This document shows positions 32,880 through 42,612 of a DNA stretch of 64,000 nucleotides, piece after piece. The notes beneath the pieces were generated by a model, which did no database searches, was not told the DNA's origin, and saw nothing but the letters and a program-made list of their open reading frames with translations. This DNA is from Alphaproteobacteria bacterium (GTDB lineage: Bacteria > Pseudomonadota > Alphaproteobacteria > Rickettsiales > UBA1997), in contig JAGKWR010000007.1 of the NCBI GenBank assembly GCA_021151765.1, forward strand, positions 1 to 64,000, given 5' to 3'. The position numbers and the translations under genes were made by a program. Within the stretch, counting starts at the first letter, position 1. The number at the start of each line of letters is the position of its first letter.

Positions 32880-32900
32880 ATTGATACCACACTCAGCAGT

Positions 32901-33551
32901 TTAAACTTTATGAAATTGGCGAATTTGTTGAACTATTTCTTGATATTCTTCCACAACTTCTACTTTTCCCAAAATCCAATCGTAAATTAACATATCATCT
33001 TCTTCGATAAATTGGTTGAACTTTTCTAAGTCAGAAATTTCGTCAATTTTTGCTTTAGCAAATTCACCAATCAAAAAGTCGGTTTCTTTACAACCGCGAT
33101 GAACAGAACGATAAATTAATTTTTTACGCAAAGCACTCACAGCTGACTCTTTTATTGTTAATAATTCTTGCAACTGCGCAATCAAAACTTGTGCTTCTTG
33201 ATTTTCATAAGTTTTGGCAGCCTCGCCCCAAACTGGTTTTGGAAAAGCAGCATCATTTTCAAAACGAGCAATCACGTGAATATGAAGCTGACGCACGACA
33301 TTTCCAAGTGCACCAATATTTAATTTATGTGGCGCGAATTTTTTTTGCAGAACTTCGCAAACCAAATTTATTTCACGCAAAATTTCGCTTTGAGTTGCAA
33401 AAGGCAGCGCTGTTAATTCCACTGCATTTTCCTCTCTTGGAACCAAAATCAACCACGGATAATTGGCATTATTCATCAAAAGCACGCGGCAAATTTTAAG
33501 ATCTGCAACGAAAAATGTATCGGCTTGTAACTTTGAATCGAGAATGAACAT
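32901..33551 (-). CDS. HIT-family protein fused to SdhE flavinylation factor
   Basis: One open frame of 216 residues contains two families. Residues 1-130 are a HIT domain of the alphaproteobacterial type: FILDSKLQADTFFVADL, NYPWLILVPR, NIGALGNVVRQLHIHVIARF and FPKPVWG, with the histidine motif QLHIHVIAR near 95. Residues about 140-216 match SdhE (DUF339), which helps attach FAD to succinate dehydrogenase: LRKKLIYRSVHRGCKETDFL, with the R-G-x-x-E motif, then DDMLIYDWILGK. These are normally separate genes. HIT domains hydrolyse or transfer nucleotides. No internal start is obvious for a separate SdhE, so the fusion is read directly from the sequence. sdhABCD are not in the window. Confidence 0.85.
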   Translation of the reverse strand: MFILDSKLQADTFFVADLKICRVLLMNNANYPWLILVPREENAVELTALPFATQSEILREINLVCEVLQKKFAPHKLNIGALGNVVRQLHIHVIARFENDAAFPKPVWGEAAKTYENQEAQVLIAQLQELLTIKESAVSALRKKLIYRSVHRGCKETDFLIGEFAKAKIDEISDLEKFNQFIEEDDMLIYDWILGKVEVVEEYQEIVQQIRQFHKV

Positions 33552-33638
33552 ATTTTAATTTTTGATTTTAGATTTCTTATTCTAAATTTTAGCAGTCAAA
33601 TTAGCTCAATTAAAAATCAAAAATCAAAAATCTTTTCA

Positions 33639-35315
33639 GTGCTTAAATCTCTTGCCATCAACAATATTGTTTTGATCGACAAAGCAGAAATTGAATTTAG
33701 TCGCGGCCTTTGTGTACTTAGCGGCGAAACCGGTTCTGGTAAATCAATTTTGCTTGACGCGCTTGGGCTGGCGATCGGTTTTCGTTCCAGTTTACGCTTA
33801 ATCGGAAGTGAAGAAAATCGTGCGGCTGTCAGCGCTGAATTTGATTTATCGAAAAATTCTACCTGTAAAAATTTACTTAAAGAACACGAATTGCTTGATA
33901 TTGAAAGCAATAATTCGCTGCGCATTCGCCGTATTATTAGCGAGAATGGTAATAAAGTTTACGTAAATGATATTGCCGTTGGCGTTAATTTATTGAGCCA
34001 GATTGGTGAAACTTTAATCGAAATTCACGGCCAACATGACAGCAGAGGACTTCTTAATTCAAGCTTTCACGGCCAAATTTTAGATGACTTTGCTGAAAAT
34101 AATGAACTGCTCAAATCGCTACAAAAAATTTACCAGCAATTCAAACAAACCGAAGAAAAAATTGCCGAAATAAAAGATAAAAAAGAACAAGCCGAACGGG
34201 AAAAAGATTATCTCGAATTTGTTATAAAAGAACTTTCGCACGCTGACGTTAAAATTGGCGAAGAAGCCGAGTTAGCCAGTAAAAAAGATCAGCTGCAAGC
34301 TAAAGAAAAAATCATCAATTTCTTGTCTGATCTAAAAAATAATCTGGTTGAAGCCAATTCTAATCTAGCTTTGTCACAAAAAGTTGTGATTCGTAACAAT
34401 AATTTGATTAGCAATTATTTAGCTAATGAGTCGGAAAATTTTGAAAAATTGAGCGAAAAAATTGATCAACAAAATGTCGAGCTAGAAGAAGCGATTCGTA
34501 ATATCGAAAGCATTACGCGCGATTTAAACAATTTTGAAGAAACATTAGAACAAGTTGAAGAAAGATTATTTTTTATTCGTGGTTTAGCGCGCAAATTCAA
34601 CACTTCTACCGATGAGCTTGCCAAAATAATTAGCGATGCTGAAGAAAAGTTAGAATTACTACGCAACGAAAAACAATTCAGCAATAAGCTCGAAGAAGAG
34701 TCGCGCCAACTGCTTACACAATATCATCAAGTTGCTGCACAACTTAGCAAAAAACGTCAAGAATCTGCCATAGTTTTAGCGCAAAAAGTTGAAGAAGAAT
34801 TACGCTTTTTGAAAATGGAAGGAGTTAAATTTCAAGTTGAGCTCAATAGTAATTCGCAACAAATTTCAGCAACTGGTTACGAAAAACCACGTTTCTTGTC
34901 TTCAATTAACAAAACTAATTTCGACGAAATTATCAAAATCGCTTCCGGCGGTGAATTATCGCGTTTTATGTTAGCTCTGAAAGTTGCGATGATGAATGTT
35001 AAAACTACACCAACGATGATTTTTGATGAAATCGACACAGGAATTGGCGGACAAACTGCTGATGCTGTTGGAAAACGTTTAAAAGCTTTGGCAAAAAATG
35101 TGCAGATTTTAGTTGTAACACATCAACCGCAAATTGCTGCTAAAGCTGATCTGCATTTCAAAATCAGTAAATCCAACGTTGCTGAAAAAGTTAAAACTGC
35201 TGTTACAAAACTTGATAACGATGCGCGAGAAAATGAAATCGCCAGAATGTTATCTGGAGAACAAATCAGCAAAGAAGCTTTAGCAGCTGCACAAAGTTTG
35301 ATAAGACAAGGCTAA
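33639..35315 (+). CDS. recN: DNA repair ATPase RecN
   Basis: RecN is an SMC-like ATPase that acts in double-strand break repair. The 558-residue product (GTG start at 33639) begins with LAINNIVLIDKAEIEF and Walker A GETGSGKSILLDALGLAIG (about 30). A long central coiled coil spans about 150-380. The C-terminal lobe has the signature IASGGELSRFMLALK (about 437) and Walker B TMIFDEIDTGIGG (about 461). It is full length. Between it and the divergent HIT-SdhE gene lies an A/T-rich hairpin. Confidence 0.97.
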   Translation: MLKSLAINNIVLIDKAEIEFSRGLCVLSGETGSGKSILLDALGLAIGFRSSLRLIGSEENRAAVSAEFDLSKNSTCKNLLKEHELLDIESNNSLRIRRIISENGNKVYVNDIAVGVNLLSQIGETLIEIHGQHDSRGLLNSSFHGQILDDFAENNELLKSLQKIYQQFKQTEEKIAEIKDKKEQAEREKDYLEFVIKELSHADVKIGEEAELASKKDQLQAKEKIINFLSDLKNNLVEANSNLALSQKVVIRNNNLISNYLANESENFEKLSEKIDQQNVELEEAIRNIESITRDLNNFEETLEQVEERLFFIRGLARKFNTSTDELAKIISDAEEKLELLRNEKQFSNKLEEESRQLLTQYHQVAAQLSKKRQESAIVLAQKVEEELRFLKMEGVKFQVELNSNSQQISATGYEKPRFLSSINKTNFDEIIKIASGGELSRFMLALKVAMMNVKTTPTMIFDEIDTGIGGQTADAVGKRLKALAKNVQILVVTHQPQIAAKADLHFKISKSNVAEKVKTAVTKLDNDARENEIARMLSGEQISKEALAAAQSLIRQG

Positions 35316-35383
35316 CGAATGTTTGATTTATTTAAATTTGAAAAATAATTTCATTAACGACTTACATTTCATTTTAAATTACA

Positions 35384-37204
35384 ATGTCCGCTAAAGATAA
35401 CCCATTACTTCGACATTCCAGAAATTTTGTTATTATTACCCTGCTAATCGTACTGGTTATTGCTGCTTGTTTTTATCTGACCGGTACTTTGGTTTTAGTT
35501 ACAATTTCAGGTAAATGGGAAATTATCAAAGCTTACTGCAAACTGCCAATCCACAAACAATTTATCTATTTGACTAAAGTCTTAGATACTTACTGGAGTT
35601 TTTATTTCAAAAATTCGGCAAAACTTAAACTCGAAAGTTACAATTTTTTCATTCTTAAACTTTGGGTCACAAGTTTATTACCGTACAGCATGTTAATCTC
35701 AGCTTGTTGGATTTTCCGCGCACCTTTAATGGATTGGCGTCCTTTCAAAAAGCCTGAGTCAATTCACGGTGACGCCAAATGGGCTTCAGACAAAGACATC
35801 AAAAAAATGGGTTTACGTTCCAAAAGCGGTGTTTTGCTTGGCATGTACAAAAAGAAAATGTTGATCGCTGATGGTTTCCAACACATTTTATTATTTGCAC
35901 CGACAGGTTCTGGTAAAGGTGTGGGCTTCGTAATTCCTAATTTATTGTTCTGGCAAGATTCAGTTATTGTTCACGATATTAAATTAGAAAACTACGAACT
36001 CACTTCTGGCTGGCGTCGCAACCACATGAAACAAAAAGTATTTTTGTGGAACCCAGCTGATCCCGACGGCGTTTCGCATTGCTACAATCCGATGGATTGG
36101 ATCAGTAAAAAACCTGGGCAAATGGTAGATGACGTACAAAAAATTTGTAACTTTTTGCTTCCCGAACAAGAATTTTGGCAAAACGAAGCGCGCGCACTTT
36201 TAACTGGCGTCATGCTTTATTTAGTTGCTGCAGAAGACAAACCAGCAACTTTGGGTGAAGTTGTTCGCACGCTAAGAAACGACGACGTAGTTTATAATTT
36301 AGCCGTAGTTTTGGATACGATGGGTAAGAAAATTCACCCAGTTTCTTACATGAATATCGCTTCTTATTTGCAAAAACCCGACAAAGAACGCGGTTCCGTA
36401 ACTTCAACTGCCAACTCATCTCTCGAGCTTTGGGCCAACCCTTTGATTGACACTACAACTGCAACTTCTGACTTCAACTTACACAAATTCAAAATCACAC
36501 CGCACACTACTTATGTTGGTTTAACTCCCGACAACATCACGCGTTTGAAGCCTTTGATGAGTATGTTTTATCAGCAATGCGCTGCATTCTTCACTGCTCA
36601 CATGCCGCGTCCTGATGAAAAATTCGGCGTTTTGATGCTGATGGACGAGTTTCCAACTCTTGGTAAAATGGAACAATTCTTGGCCGGTATCGCCTACTTC
36701 CGTGGTTACAAAGTGCGTTTGTTTTTGATTATTCAAGATACTGAACAGCTGAAAGGTATTTACGAAGAAAGTGGTATGAACTCATTTTTGTCAAACTCAA
36801 CTTATCGTATCACTTTCGCGGCGAATAACATGGAAACTGCTAATTTGATTTCACAACTTTTGGGAAATAAATCCGCAGATCAGATTTCTTATAATAAACC
36901 AAAATATCTCGACTTAAATCCTGGAGCGCGTTCGCTCCACGTTTCAGCAACGCAGCGTGCTTTGCTTTTACCGCAAGAAGTTATTCAATTACCACGTGAA
37001 GATCAGATTATTTTGATCGAATCTCAGCCACCAATTCGCGCTAAAAAAATCTTCTACTTTAAAGATAAATTCTTCACTAAACGCTTGAAGAAACAAATCA
37101 AAATCCCGGTACAAAAACCTTATATGCCAGACATTGCAAAACGTGGTGGCGGTGATGCTGCCAAAGATGCTAACGGATCAGGCGGCGGTCAAATAGGAAA
37201 CTAA
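35384..37204 (+). CDS. virD4: Type IV secretion coupling ATPase VirD4
   Basis: VirD4 is the inner-membrane hexameric ATPase that recruits substrates to a VirB-type IV secretion channel. The 606-residue product has two N-terminal transmembrane helices (about 15-40 and 95-112), the conserved IHGDAKWAS block (about 127), Walker A FAPTGSGKGVGFVIPNLL (about 172) and Walker B VLMLMDEFPTLGKMEQFL (about 423). The C-terminus is glycine-rich. In Rickettsiales it serves effector export. Here it stands alone between recN and aroE, and no virB operon is within the window apart from a possible virB7. Confidence 0.96.
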   Translation: MSAKDNPLLRHSRNFVIITLLIVLVIAACFYLTGTLVLVTISGKWEIIKAYCKLPIHKQFIYLTKVLDTYWSFYFKNSAKLKLESYNFFILKLWVTSLLPYSMLISACWIFRAPLMDWRPFKKPESIHGDAKWASDKDIKKMGLRSKSGVLLGMYKKKMLIADGFQHILLFAPTGSGKGVGFVIPNLLFWQDSVIVHDIKLENYELTSGWRRNHMKQKVFLWNPADPDGVSHCYNPMDWISKKPGQMVDDVQKICNFLLPEQEFWQNEARALLTGVMLYLVAAEDKPATLGEVVRTLRNDDVVYNLAVVLDTMGKKIHPVSYMNIASYLQKPDKERGSVTSTANSSLELWANPLIDTTTATSDFNLHKFKITPHTTYVGLTPDNITRLKPLMSMFYQQCAAFFTAHMPRPDEKFGVLMLMDEFPTLGKMEQFLAGIAYFRGYKVRLFLIIQDTEQLKGIYEESGMNSFLSNSTYRITFAANNMETANLISQLLGNKSADQISYNKPKYLDLNPGARSLHVSATQRALLLPQEVIQLPREDQIILIESQPPIRAKKIFYFKDKFFTKRLKKQIKIPVQKPYMPDIAKRGGGDAAKDANGSGGGQIGN

Positions 37205-37213
37205 AATAGATTT

Positions 37214-38065
37214 ATGAAAGAAATTCGCGCCGCAGTTATAGGCGATCCGATCAAACATTCTTTATCACCAAAAATTCATACTTTTTTGCTTGAGGAATAT
37301 GGAATCAATGGCACTTACATTCCAATTCAAGTAAGCAAAGAAGAATTAAGTAACTGTGTTAAACATCTAGTAGACAGTGAATTTGCTGGCTTCAACGTAA
37401 CTTTACCACACAAAGAAGCGATTTTTAAACTTTGTGATTTCACTAGCAAAACTGCACAATTAACTGGCGCAGTAAATACCGTAATTGTCACTGCTGACAA
37501 AAAACTTTTTGGTCATAATTCTGATGCCGAAGGTTTTTTAAATAATTTGGCCAAAACTTATCCCGACTTTTCTTTGAAAAATAAAACCGCTTTCGTTGTT
37601 GGCGCTGGAGGAGCAGCTCGCGCTTTAGTTTACGCTTTAATTAAATCTGAAGTTAGTCGCGTTATAATTACCAACCGTAATTTTGATCGTGCCCAAGAAC
37701 TAATCAAAAATTTCCGCGAATTTGCCGATTCAAAAAACTGTCAATTGCAGTTTATGTCACATCAAGATTTTACTGATAATCTCAATCAGTGCGATTTTCT
37801 CACCAATTCCACTTCACTTGGAATGGATGGACAACAAGCTTTAGATCTTGATCTTACTAATCTCAAAAAAGACGCAGTAGTTTACGATATTGTTTACAAA
37901 CCTTTAATTACCAATTTACTAAGTGATGCTGAAAAACGCGGTAATCGGATTGTCACTGGAATTGGCATGTTAATTCAACAAGCTTTAGTTGGCTTCGAAG
38001 CGTGGTTTAAACACAAACCAGAAACGCCAGAAATTCAAAAACTTTACGACAACATTCTTCTTTGA
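37214..38065 (+). CDS. aroE: Shikimate dehydrogenase
   Basis: AroE reduces 3-dehydroshikimate to shikimate with NADPH in the chorismate pathway. The 283-residue product has the shikimate-binding SLSPKIH (about 17-23), the FNVTLPHKE motif with catalytic lysine (about 65) and the Rossmann motif VVGAGGAARALVYAL (about 127). It begins 9 bp after virD4. Together with tyrA it indicates aromatic amino-acid synthesis. Confidence 0.96.
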   Translation: MKEIRAAVIGDPIKHSLSPKIHTFLLEEYGINGTYIPIQVSKEELSNCVKHLVDSEFAGFNVTLPHKEAIFKLCDFTSKTAQLTGAVNTVIVTADKKLFGHNSDAEGFLNNLAKTYPDFSLKNKTAFVVGAGGAARALVYALIKSEVSRVIITNRNFDRAQELIKNFREFADSKNCQLQFMSHQDFTDNLNQCDFLTNSTSLGMDGQQALDLDLTNLKKDAVVYDIVYKPLITNLLSDAEKRGNRIVTGIGMLIQQALVGFEAWFKHKPETPEIQKLYDNILL

Positions 38066-38072
38066 TTAAATT

Positions 38073-38366
38073 ATGCTCAAATTCATTAAATCTTTATTCG
38101 GCTTTACCAAATCTATTATCCTCACAATTTTATTGATTTGTTTGGTAGTTTTTATGGTCAGTAATCGTGATGTCATAACAATTCACACTCATCCTTTGCC
38201 TTTTGAAATCGAGTCACGCGTTTATTTAGTAATGCTGTTTTTCTTCTTATTTGGCATGTCTTTTGGTTTTCTTGCTTTCTCAAAAAATTTGATCGAAAAA
38301 ACCATCGCTAACTTTAAAAATCGTCTAAAAATTAAGAAGTTGGAAAAAGAGATCACGAAAAACTAG
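38073..38366 (+). CDS. LapA-domain (DUF1049) small membrane protein
   Basis: The 97-residue product has two transmembrane helices (about 12-30 and 48-72) separated by a short loop with VSNRDVITIHTHPLPFEIE, and ends in a basic coiled segment (NFKNRLKIKKLEKEI). This is the layout of the lipopolysaccharide-assembly LapA (YciS) family, but the tetratricopeptide partner LapB is not adjacent. It follows aroE by 7 bp. Confidence 0.75.
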   Translation: MLKFIKSLFGFTKSIILTILLICLVVFMVSNRDVITIHTHPLPFEIESRVYLVMLFFFLFGMSFGFLAFSKNLIEKTIANFKNRLKIKKLEKEITKN

Positions 38367-38499
38367 AGTCTGCTGTTGATTTAAAAGTTTAGCTAAATAA
38401 AGTTCATGACTCTCATCTCATTTTGGATCCTGCACTTCATAATCAAATCAGCAGTTTCACTCAATTAAATAACAATTTAACTCTTAACTAAAACCGAAT

Positions 38500-39789
38500 A
38501 TGGCAAGTAATCTTACTGTAATGGGTAACAAAGAAATTTTGCTCGTTGCTGAAAATATCGCTCATGAAAAAGGCATCGCTGTTCAAGAAGTTGTAGGCGC
38601 TATGGAAGAAGGTATCAAACTTGCCGCAAAGAAGAAATACGGTACTCACTTAGAGATTGAATGCAAAATCGATAAAAAAACTGGTCAAATCAAGTTATAC
38701 AATAACCTTGAAATCGTTGAAAACGACAACGCTGAAGGATTCGATGTTAGAACTCACATAACTTTAAAACATGCAAAACAAGAAGATGCAGAAGCTGAGG
38801 TTGGTGGTTTTATTGCTCAAGAACTTCCACCAATCGACTTAAATCGTATTGTTGCTCAAGTCGCTCGTAATGAAATTATCAAAAAAGTTAAAGAAGCTGA
38901 GAAAAATAAAGAATACAACGAATTCAAAGATCGTATTGGTGAAATCGTAAGTGCTTCAGTTAAAAAGGTTGGTCTCAAAAATATCGTTATGGAAGTTGAT
39001 GGCTACGAGGCAGTTATTCATGAAAGCGGCTTAATTCCAAGAGAAACTTTTAGAGTTGGCGATCGTATGCGTGTCTATGTTGAAGATGTCCGTCAAGAAC
39101 CACATGGCGCACAAATCTTCTTGTCCCGTACTCACCCACAGTTCTTGGTTCGTTTGTTTGAACAAGAAGTTCCAGAACTTTATGACGGAAATATCCTAGT
39201 TAAAGCAGTATCGCGTGATCCAGGATCTCGTGCTAAGATAGCTATTTATTCACGACGTGATGACATTGATATTATCGGTTCATTTATTGGTATTCGTGGA
39301 AATCGCGTACAATCAGTTAGCTCTGAACTTCGCGGTGAAAAAATCGATATTATTAAATGGTCACCTAATATCGCTGAATTAGTTGTAAGTTCCCTTACTC
39401 CTGCGAAAGTCAGCAAAGTTGTAGTTGATGAAGAAAATAACCTAATTGAAGTTGTAGTTGCTGAAGATCAACTCAGTTTAGCAATTGGTCGTGGCGGTCA
39501 AAACGTAAAGTTAGCTTCAAAAATTGTCGGATACAAAATAGACGTCATGACTGATGAACAAGAATCTGTTCGTAGAAAAACTGAATTCTCACAAGCTTCT
39601 AAAGCTTTTGTAGAAGCTTTAGACGTTGAAGAAATGATCGCAGATCTTTTAGCTGCCGAAGGTTTCTTAACTGTAGAAGAACTTGCTGAAGCAGAAGTTT
39701 CAGAAATCCAAGCTATTGAAGGTTTTGACGAAGAAATCGCCAAAGAAATCAAACGTCGTGCTGAAGAGTACTTACAAAAAACTGCATAG
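38500..39789 (+). CDS. nusA: Transcription termination/antitermination factor NusA
   Basis: NusA binds RNA polymerase and modulates pausing, termination and antitermination. The 429-residue product has the N-terminal RNAP-binding domain (about 1-130), an S1 domain (about 135-205, GEIVSASVKKVGLKNIV), two KH domains (about 230-345, including IAIGRGGQNVKLASKIVGYKI) and one C-terminal helix-hairpin-helix acidic repeat ending GFDEEIAKEIKRRAEEYL. It shares its direction with infB, but rimP upstream and ylxR downstream, the usual partners, are not present. Confidence 0.97.
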   Translation: MASNLTVMGNKEILLVAENIAHEKGIAVQEVVGAMEEGIKLAAKKKYGTHLEIECKIDKKTGQIKLYNNLEIVENDNAEGFDVRTHITLKHAKQEDAEAEVGGFIAQELPPIDLNRIVAQVARNEIIKKVKEAEKNKEYNEFKDRIGEIVSASVKKVGLKNIVMEVDGYEAVIHESGLIPRETFRVGDRMRVYVEDVRQEPHGAQIFLSRTHPQFLVRLFEQEVPELYDGNILVKAVSRDPGSRAKIAIYSRRDDIDIIGSFIGIRGNRVQSVSSELRGEKIDIIKWSPNIAELVVSSLTPAKVSKVVVDEENNLIEVVVAEDQLSLAIGRGGQNVKLASKIVGYKIDVMTDEQESVRRKTEFSQASKAFVEALDVEEMIADLLAAEGFLTVEELAEAEVSEIQAIEGFDEEIAKEIKRRAEEYLQKTA

Positions 39790-39804
39790 CTTTACTTATG
39801 ATTT

Positions 39805-39889
39805 GGTCATTTAGCATTTAACATTTGGTGCTTTGTGATCTACCTCTTTGAGGTATTACAAATGTTGAATGATTAAATGCTAATTGACT
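39805..39889. repeat. Long imperfect hairpin between nusA and infB
   Basis: Arm pieces pair in order: TTAGCATTTA (39811-39820) with TAAATGCTAA (39874-39883), AACATTTG (39820-39827) with CAAATGTT (39859-39866), and a tip stem TACCTC/GAGGTA (39841-39846 and 39850-39855). Two further bases pair outside. It fills the gap between nusA and infB and could attenuate infB expression. Confidence 0.65.
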
Positions 39890-39893
39890 AAAA

Positions 39894-42557
39894 ATGACTC
39901 AAGATAACAAAACAACAACCCGTTCTACTTTAACTCTTAAGTTAAAACCAGCTAGCACCTCAGAACAAAAAACTATTACCTTAAAACAACCTTCAGTTGA
40001 GACCAGAAAAATTCCTGGCAAATCATCTCCTGTTCAAGTGACTATCAAAAGTCGTAGAAGAGATTCTCGTGAAGATAACAACTTGCAAACAATTGATAAT
40101 GAAGTAGCTGCAAGATTTCGTGCTATTTCTAATTCAAGAAATTTCAATGATTCTGATGAGCTAAATAGCACCAAAATTTTGAGCCAAGCTTTAAAGAAGA
40201 ACAGTCCCGTCTCAGAAGAAAAGGAAATTAATGTTATAACCACAAAACCAACAGAGGAAACTCCACAAATTGAAATTGTAGAAGTTGTTGAAGAAAGCTT
40301 AGTTGAAATCGAAAATACCGAACCACAAATCGATATTGTTGAAGAAAAACAAACCCCAAATATTCCAGAAGAAGTTCCACAAAAAGTAGAACCAGTCGAA
40401 GTCAAACCTCAAAGACCATCGTTTCAATCTGATGAAATTGATGTAATGAGCAAAATCAGACAGAGCATCGCTATTACTAACCGTGAAAAAGAAGAAAGAG
40501 AAAAACTAATCAATGAACGCAAAAAACAAGAACAAGAAAAGCTAGAACAAGAAAGAATTGAAAAGGAAAAAAGGTTAAAACATAAAAAACCAGTAGTTAC
40601 ACCGCCTGTTTCTAACTTTGAAAGTGAAAAAGAAGAACAGCGCAAAGCAAAACATAACTTCAAAAACGATAATAATCGCTCAAATAATCGTAAATTCACT
40701 TACATAATAGATGGTGAAGATGATGATTCTGAGGGTGGCCACAGAAGAAAGAAACACAAACTAAAACATCAAATTCAAGAACAACCAAAAGAATATAAAA
40801 AAATTTCTCGCGAGGTTAGTTTACCAGATCTTATCTCCGTTGCTGATTTAGCAGATCGTATGGCTGAAAAAACCGGCGATGTTGTAAAAAAACTTTTCAC
40901 CATGGGTATGGTAGCAACCAGCAACCAAGTCATTGATGCTGATACCGCAGAATTAGTTGCAGCTGAATTTGGTCATACAATTAAACGCGTTTCTCACTCA
41001 GACGTTGAAAATGTTTTGGATCAAAGCGAATCAAACCATGAAAAATTATCACGTGCTCCAATCGTTACAATCATGGGACACGTTGATCACGGTAAAACTT
41101 CTTTGCTTGATGCAATTCGCCAAACTGATATCGTAAGTGGTGAACATGGTGGTATTACTCAACATATCGGTGCCTCACGAATTCAAACTAAATCCGGAAA
41201 ATACATTACTTTCTTAGACACTCCTGGTCATGAAGCCTTCACAGAAATGCGTTCTCGTGGTGCTAACGTTACGGATATCGTAATTTTGGTAGTTGCCGCC
41301 GACGATGGTGTCAAAGAACAAACTATTGAAGCAATCAATCATGCCAAAGCTGCTAACGTTCCAATTATTGTTGCGGTAAATAAAATTGATAAACCTGGAA
41401 ATGATCCTGAAAGAGTAAAACACGAACTTTTATCACATAACGTCGTATCAGAAGATTTAGGTGGTGACGTGATGTTTATTCCAGTTTCTGCTAAAGCTAA
41501 ATTAAATTTAGAAAAACTTGAAGAAGCTATTTTGTTACAAGCTGAAGTCTTAGAACTAAAAGCTCCTTTTGAAGGAAAATCTTCTGGCGTCGTAATCGAA
41601 TCTAGAATTGACCCTGCGAAAGGTGTTGTCGCTTCTCTTTTAGTTCAAGAAGGCACTTTGGATGTTTCTGACTTAATCGTAGTTGGTACTTCTTATGGTA
41701 AAATCCGTAAAATGCTCGACGACAAAGGAAAAAATATTCAATCTGCAACTCCAGGAATGCCAGTTGAAATTTTGGGTTTAAACCAAGCACCAAACGCTGG
41801 TGATAAGTTCGTTGAAGTTGATGAAGAAAGACAAGCTCGTGAAATTATCGCTTATAGATCTCGTAAAGAAAAAGAAGCAAAAGCTATGAAAAACTCAGCT
41901 CGTAGCTTAAATGATATTTTCAAAGATTCCGCAAAAGGCGGAGTGAAGTTCCTTAACATCGTTTTAAAAGGCGACGTTAACGGATCAGTTGAAGCTTTAA
42001 GTGGCAGCATTTTGAAGTTAAACAACGAAGAAGTTGCAATCAAAATTATTCACTCGGCAACTGGTGGAATTACCGAAACAGATATCGGGCTTGCTGCAGT
42101 TTCGAACGCTGTAATTATTGGTTTCAACGTTCGCGCTAACTCTTCAGCAACCGATATGGCAAAACTCAAAGGTGTTGATATTCGTTATTACTCAATCATT
42201 TATAATGTAATTGATGATCTGAAATTGTTGCTAGCCGGCATGCTTGATCCAACCAAGAATGAAGAATATTTGGGTAAAGCTGAGATTAGACAAGTATTCA
42301 AAGTTTCTGGTGCTGGTAAAATCGGCGGATCTTTTGTTGTCGACGGCATGATAAAACGTAATGCAAAAGTCAGGGTTCTTCGTGATAATATCGTAATTCA
42401 CGATGGTATTCTAAAAACTCTGAAACGTTTCAAAGAAGATGTGAAAGAAGTTAAAACAGGCTTTGAATGTGGTATAGCCCTCGAAAATTTCGATGATATC
42501 AAAGAAAAAGATATGATTGAGTGCTACGAAATTGTTGAACAAAAAAGAAGTCTTTAG
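39894..42557 (+). CDS. infB: Translation initiation factor IF-2
   Basis: IF-2 is the GTPase that brings initiator tRNA to the ribosome. The 887-residue product has a long, charged, low-complexity N-terminal region (about 1-300) and an IF2 N-domain at about 305-360 (VADLADRMAEKTGDVVKKLF). The G domain has GHVDHGKTSLLDAI, DTPGHEAF and NKID at about 390-505, followed by domains II to IV (KGVVASLLVQEG, HSATGGITETD). All GTPase motifs are intact. It lies 104 bp after nusA. Confidence 0.98.
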   Translation: MTQDNKTTTRSTLTLKLKPASTSEQKTITLKQPSVETRKIPGKSSPVQVTIKSRRRDSREDNNLQTIDNEVAARFRAISNSRNFNDSDELNSTKILSQALKKNSPVSEEKEINVITTKPTEETPQIEIVEVVEESLVEIENTEPQIDIVEEKQTPNIPEEVPQKVEPVEVKPQRPSFQSDEIDVMSKIRQSIAITNREKEEREKLINERKKQEQEKLEQERIEKEKRLKHKKPVVTPPVSNFESEKEEQRKAKHNFKNDNNRSNNRKFTYIIDGEDDDSEGGHRRKKHKLKHQIQEQPKEYKKISREVSLPDLISVADLADRMAEKTGDVVKKLFTMGMVATSNQVIDADTAELVAAEFGHTIKRVSHSDVENVLDQSESNHEKLSRAPIVTIMGHVDHGKTSLLDAIRQTDIVSGEHGGITQHIGASRIQTKSGKYITFLDTPGHEAFTEMRSRGANVTDIVILVVAADDGVKEQTIEAINHAKAANVPIIVAVNKIDKPGNDPERVKHELLSHNVVSEDLGGDVMFIPVSAKAKLNLEKLEEAILLQAEVLELKAPFEGKSSGVVIESRIDPAKGVVASLLVQEGTLDVSDLIVVGTSYGKIRKMLDDKGKNIQSATPGMPVEILGLNQAPNAGDKFVEVDEERQAREIIAYRSRKEKEAKAMKNSARSLNDIFKDSAKGGVKFLNIVLKGDVNGSVEALSGSILKLNNEEVAIKIIHSATGGITETDIGLAAVSNAVIIGFNVRANSSATDMAKLKGVDIRYYSIIYNVIDDLKLLLAGMLDPTKNEEYLGKAEIRQVFKVSGAGKIGGSFVVDGMIKRNAKVRVLRDNIVIHDGILKTLKRFKEDVKEVKTGFECGIALENFDDIKEKDMIECYEIVEQKRSL

Positions 42558-42561
42558 AAAA

Positions 42562-42612
42562 AGTTGTTAGCTTAGAGTGATTGAATAAACCAATCGATTT
42601 CAGCTAACAACT
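42562..42612. terminator. Hairpin after infB
   Basis: Arms AGTTGTTAGCT (42562-42572) and AGCTAACAACT (42602-42612) are exact complements, with a smaller inner stem GATTG/CAATC. It starts 5 bp after the infB stop codon. No clear T-tract follows, so it may be a processing or weak termination hairpin. Confidence 0.5.

Noticed and set aside
38406..38468. 20-codon plus-strand ORF upstream of nusA
   Set aside because: Too short, no coupling to a neighbour, and composition like the surrounding non-coding DNA.
39894..40800. Low-complexity Glu/Lys/Pro-rich first third of infB
   Set aside because: Looked like a possible repeat region or separate gene, but disordered charged N-termini are normal for bacterial IF-2 and the frame is continuous with the GTPase.
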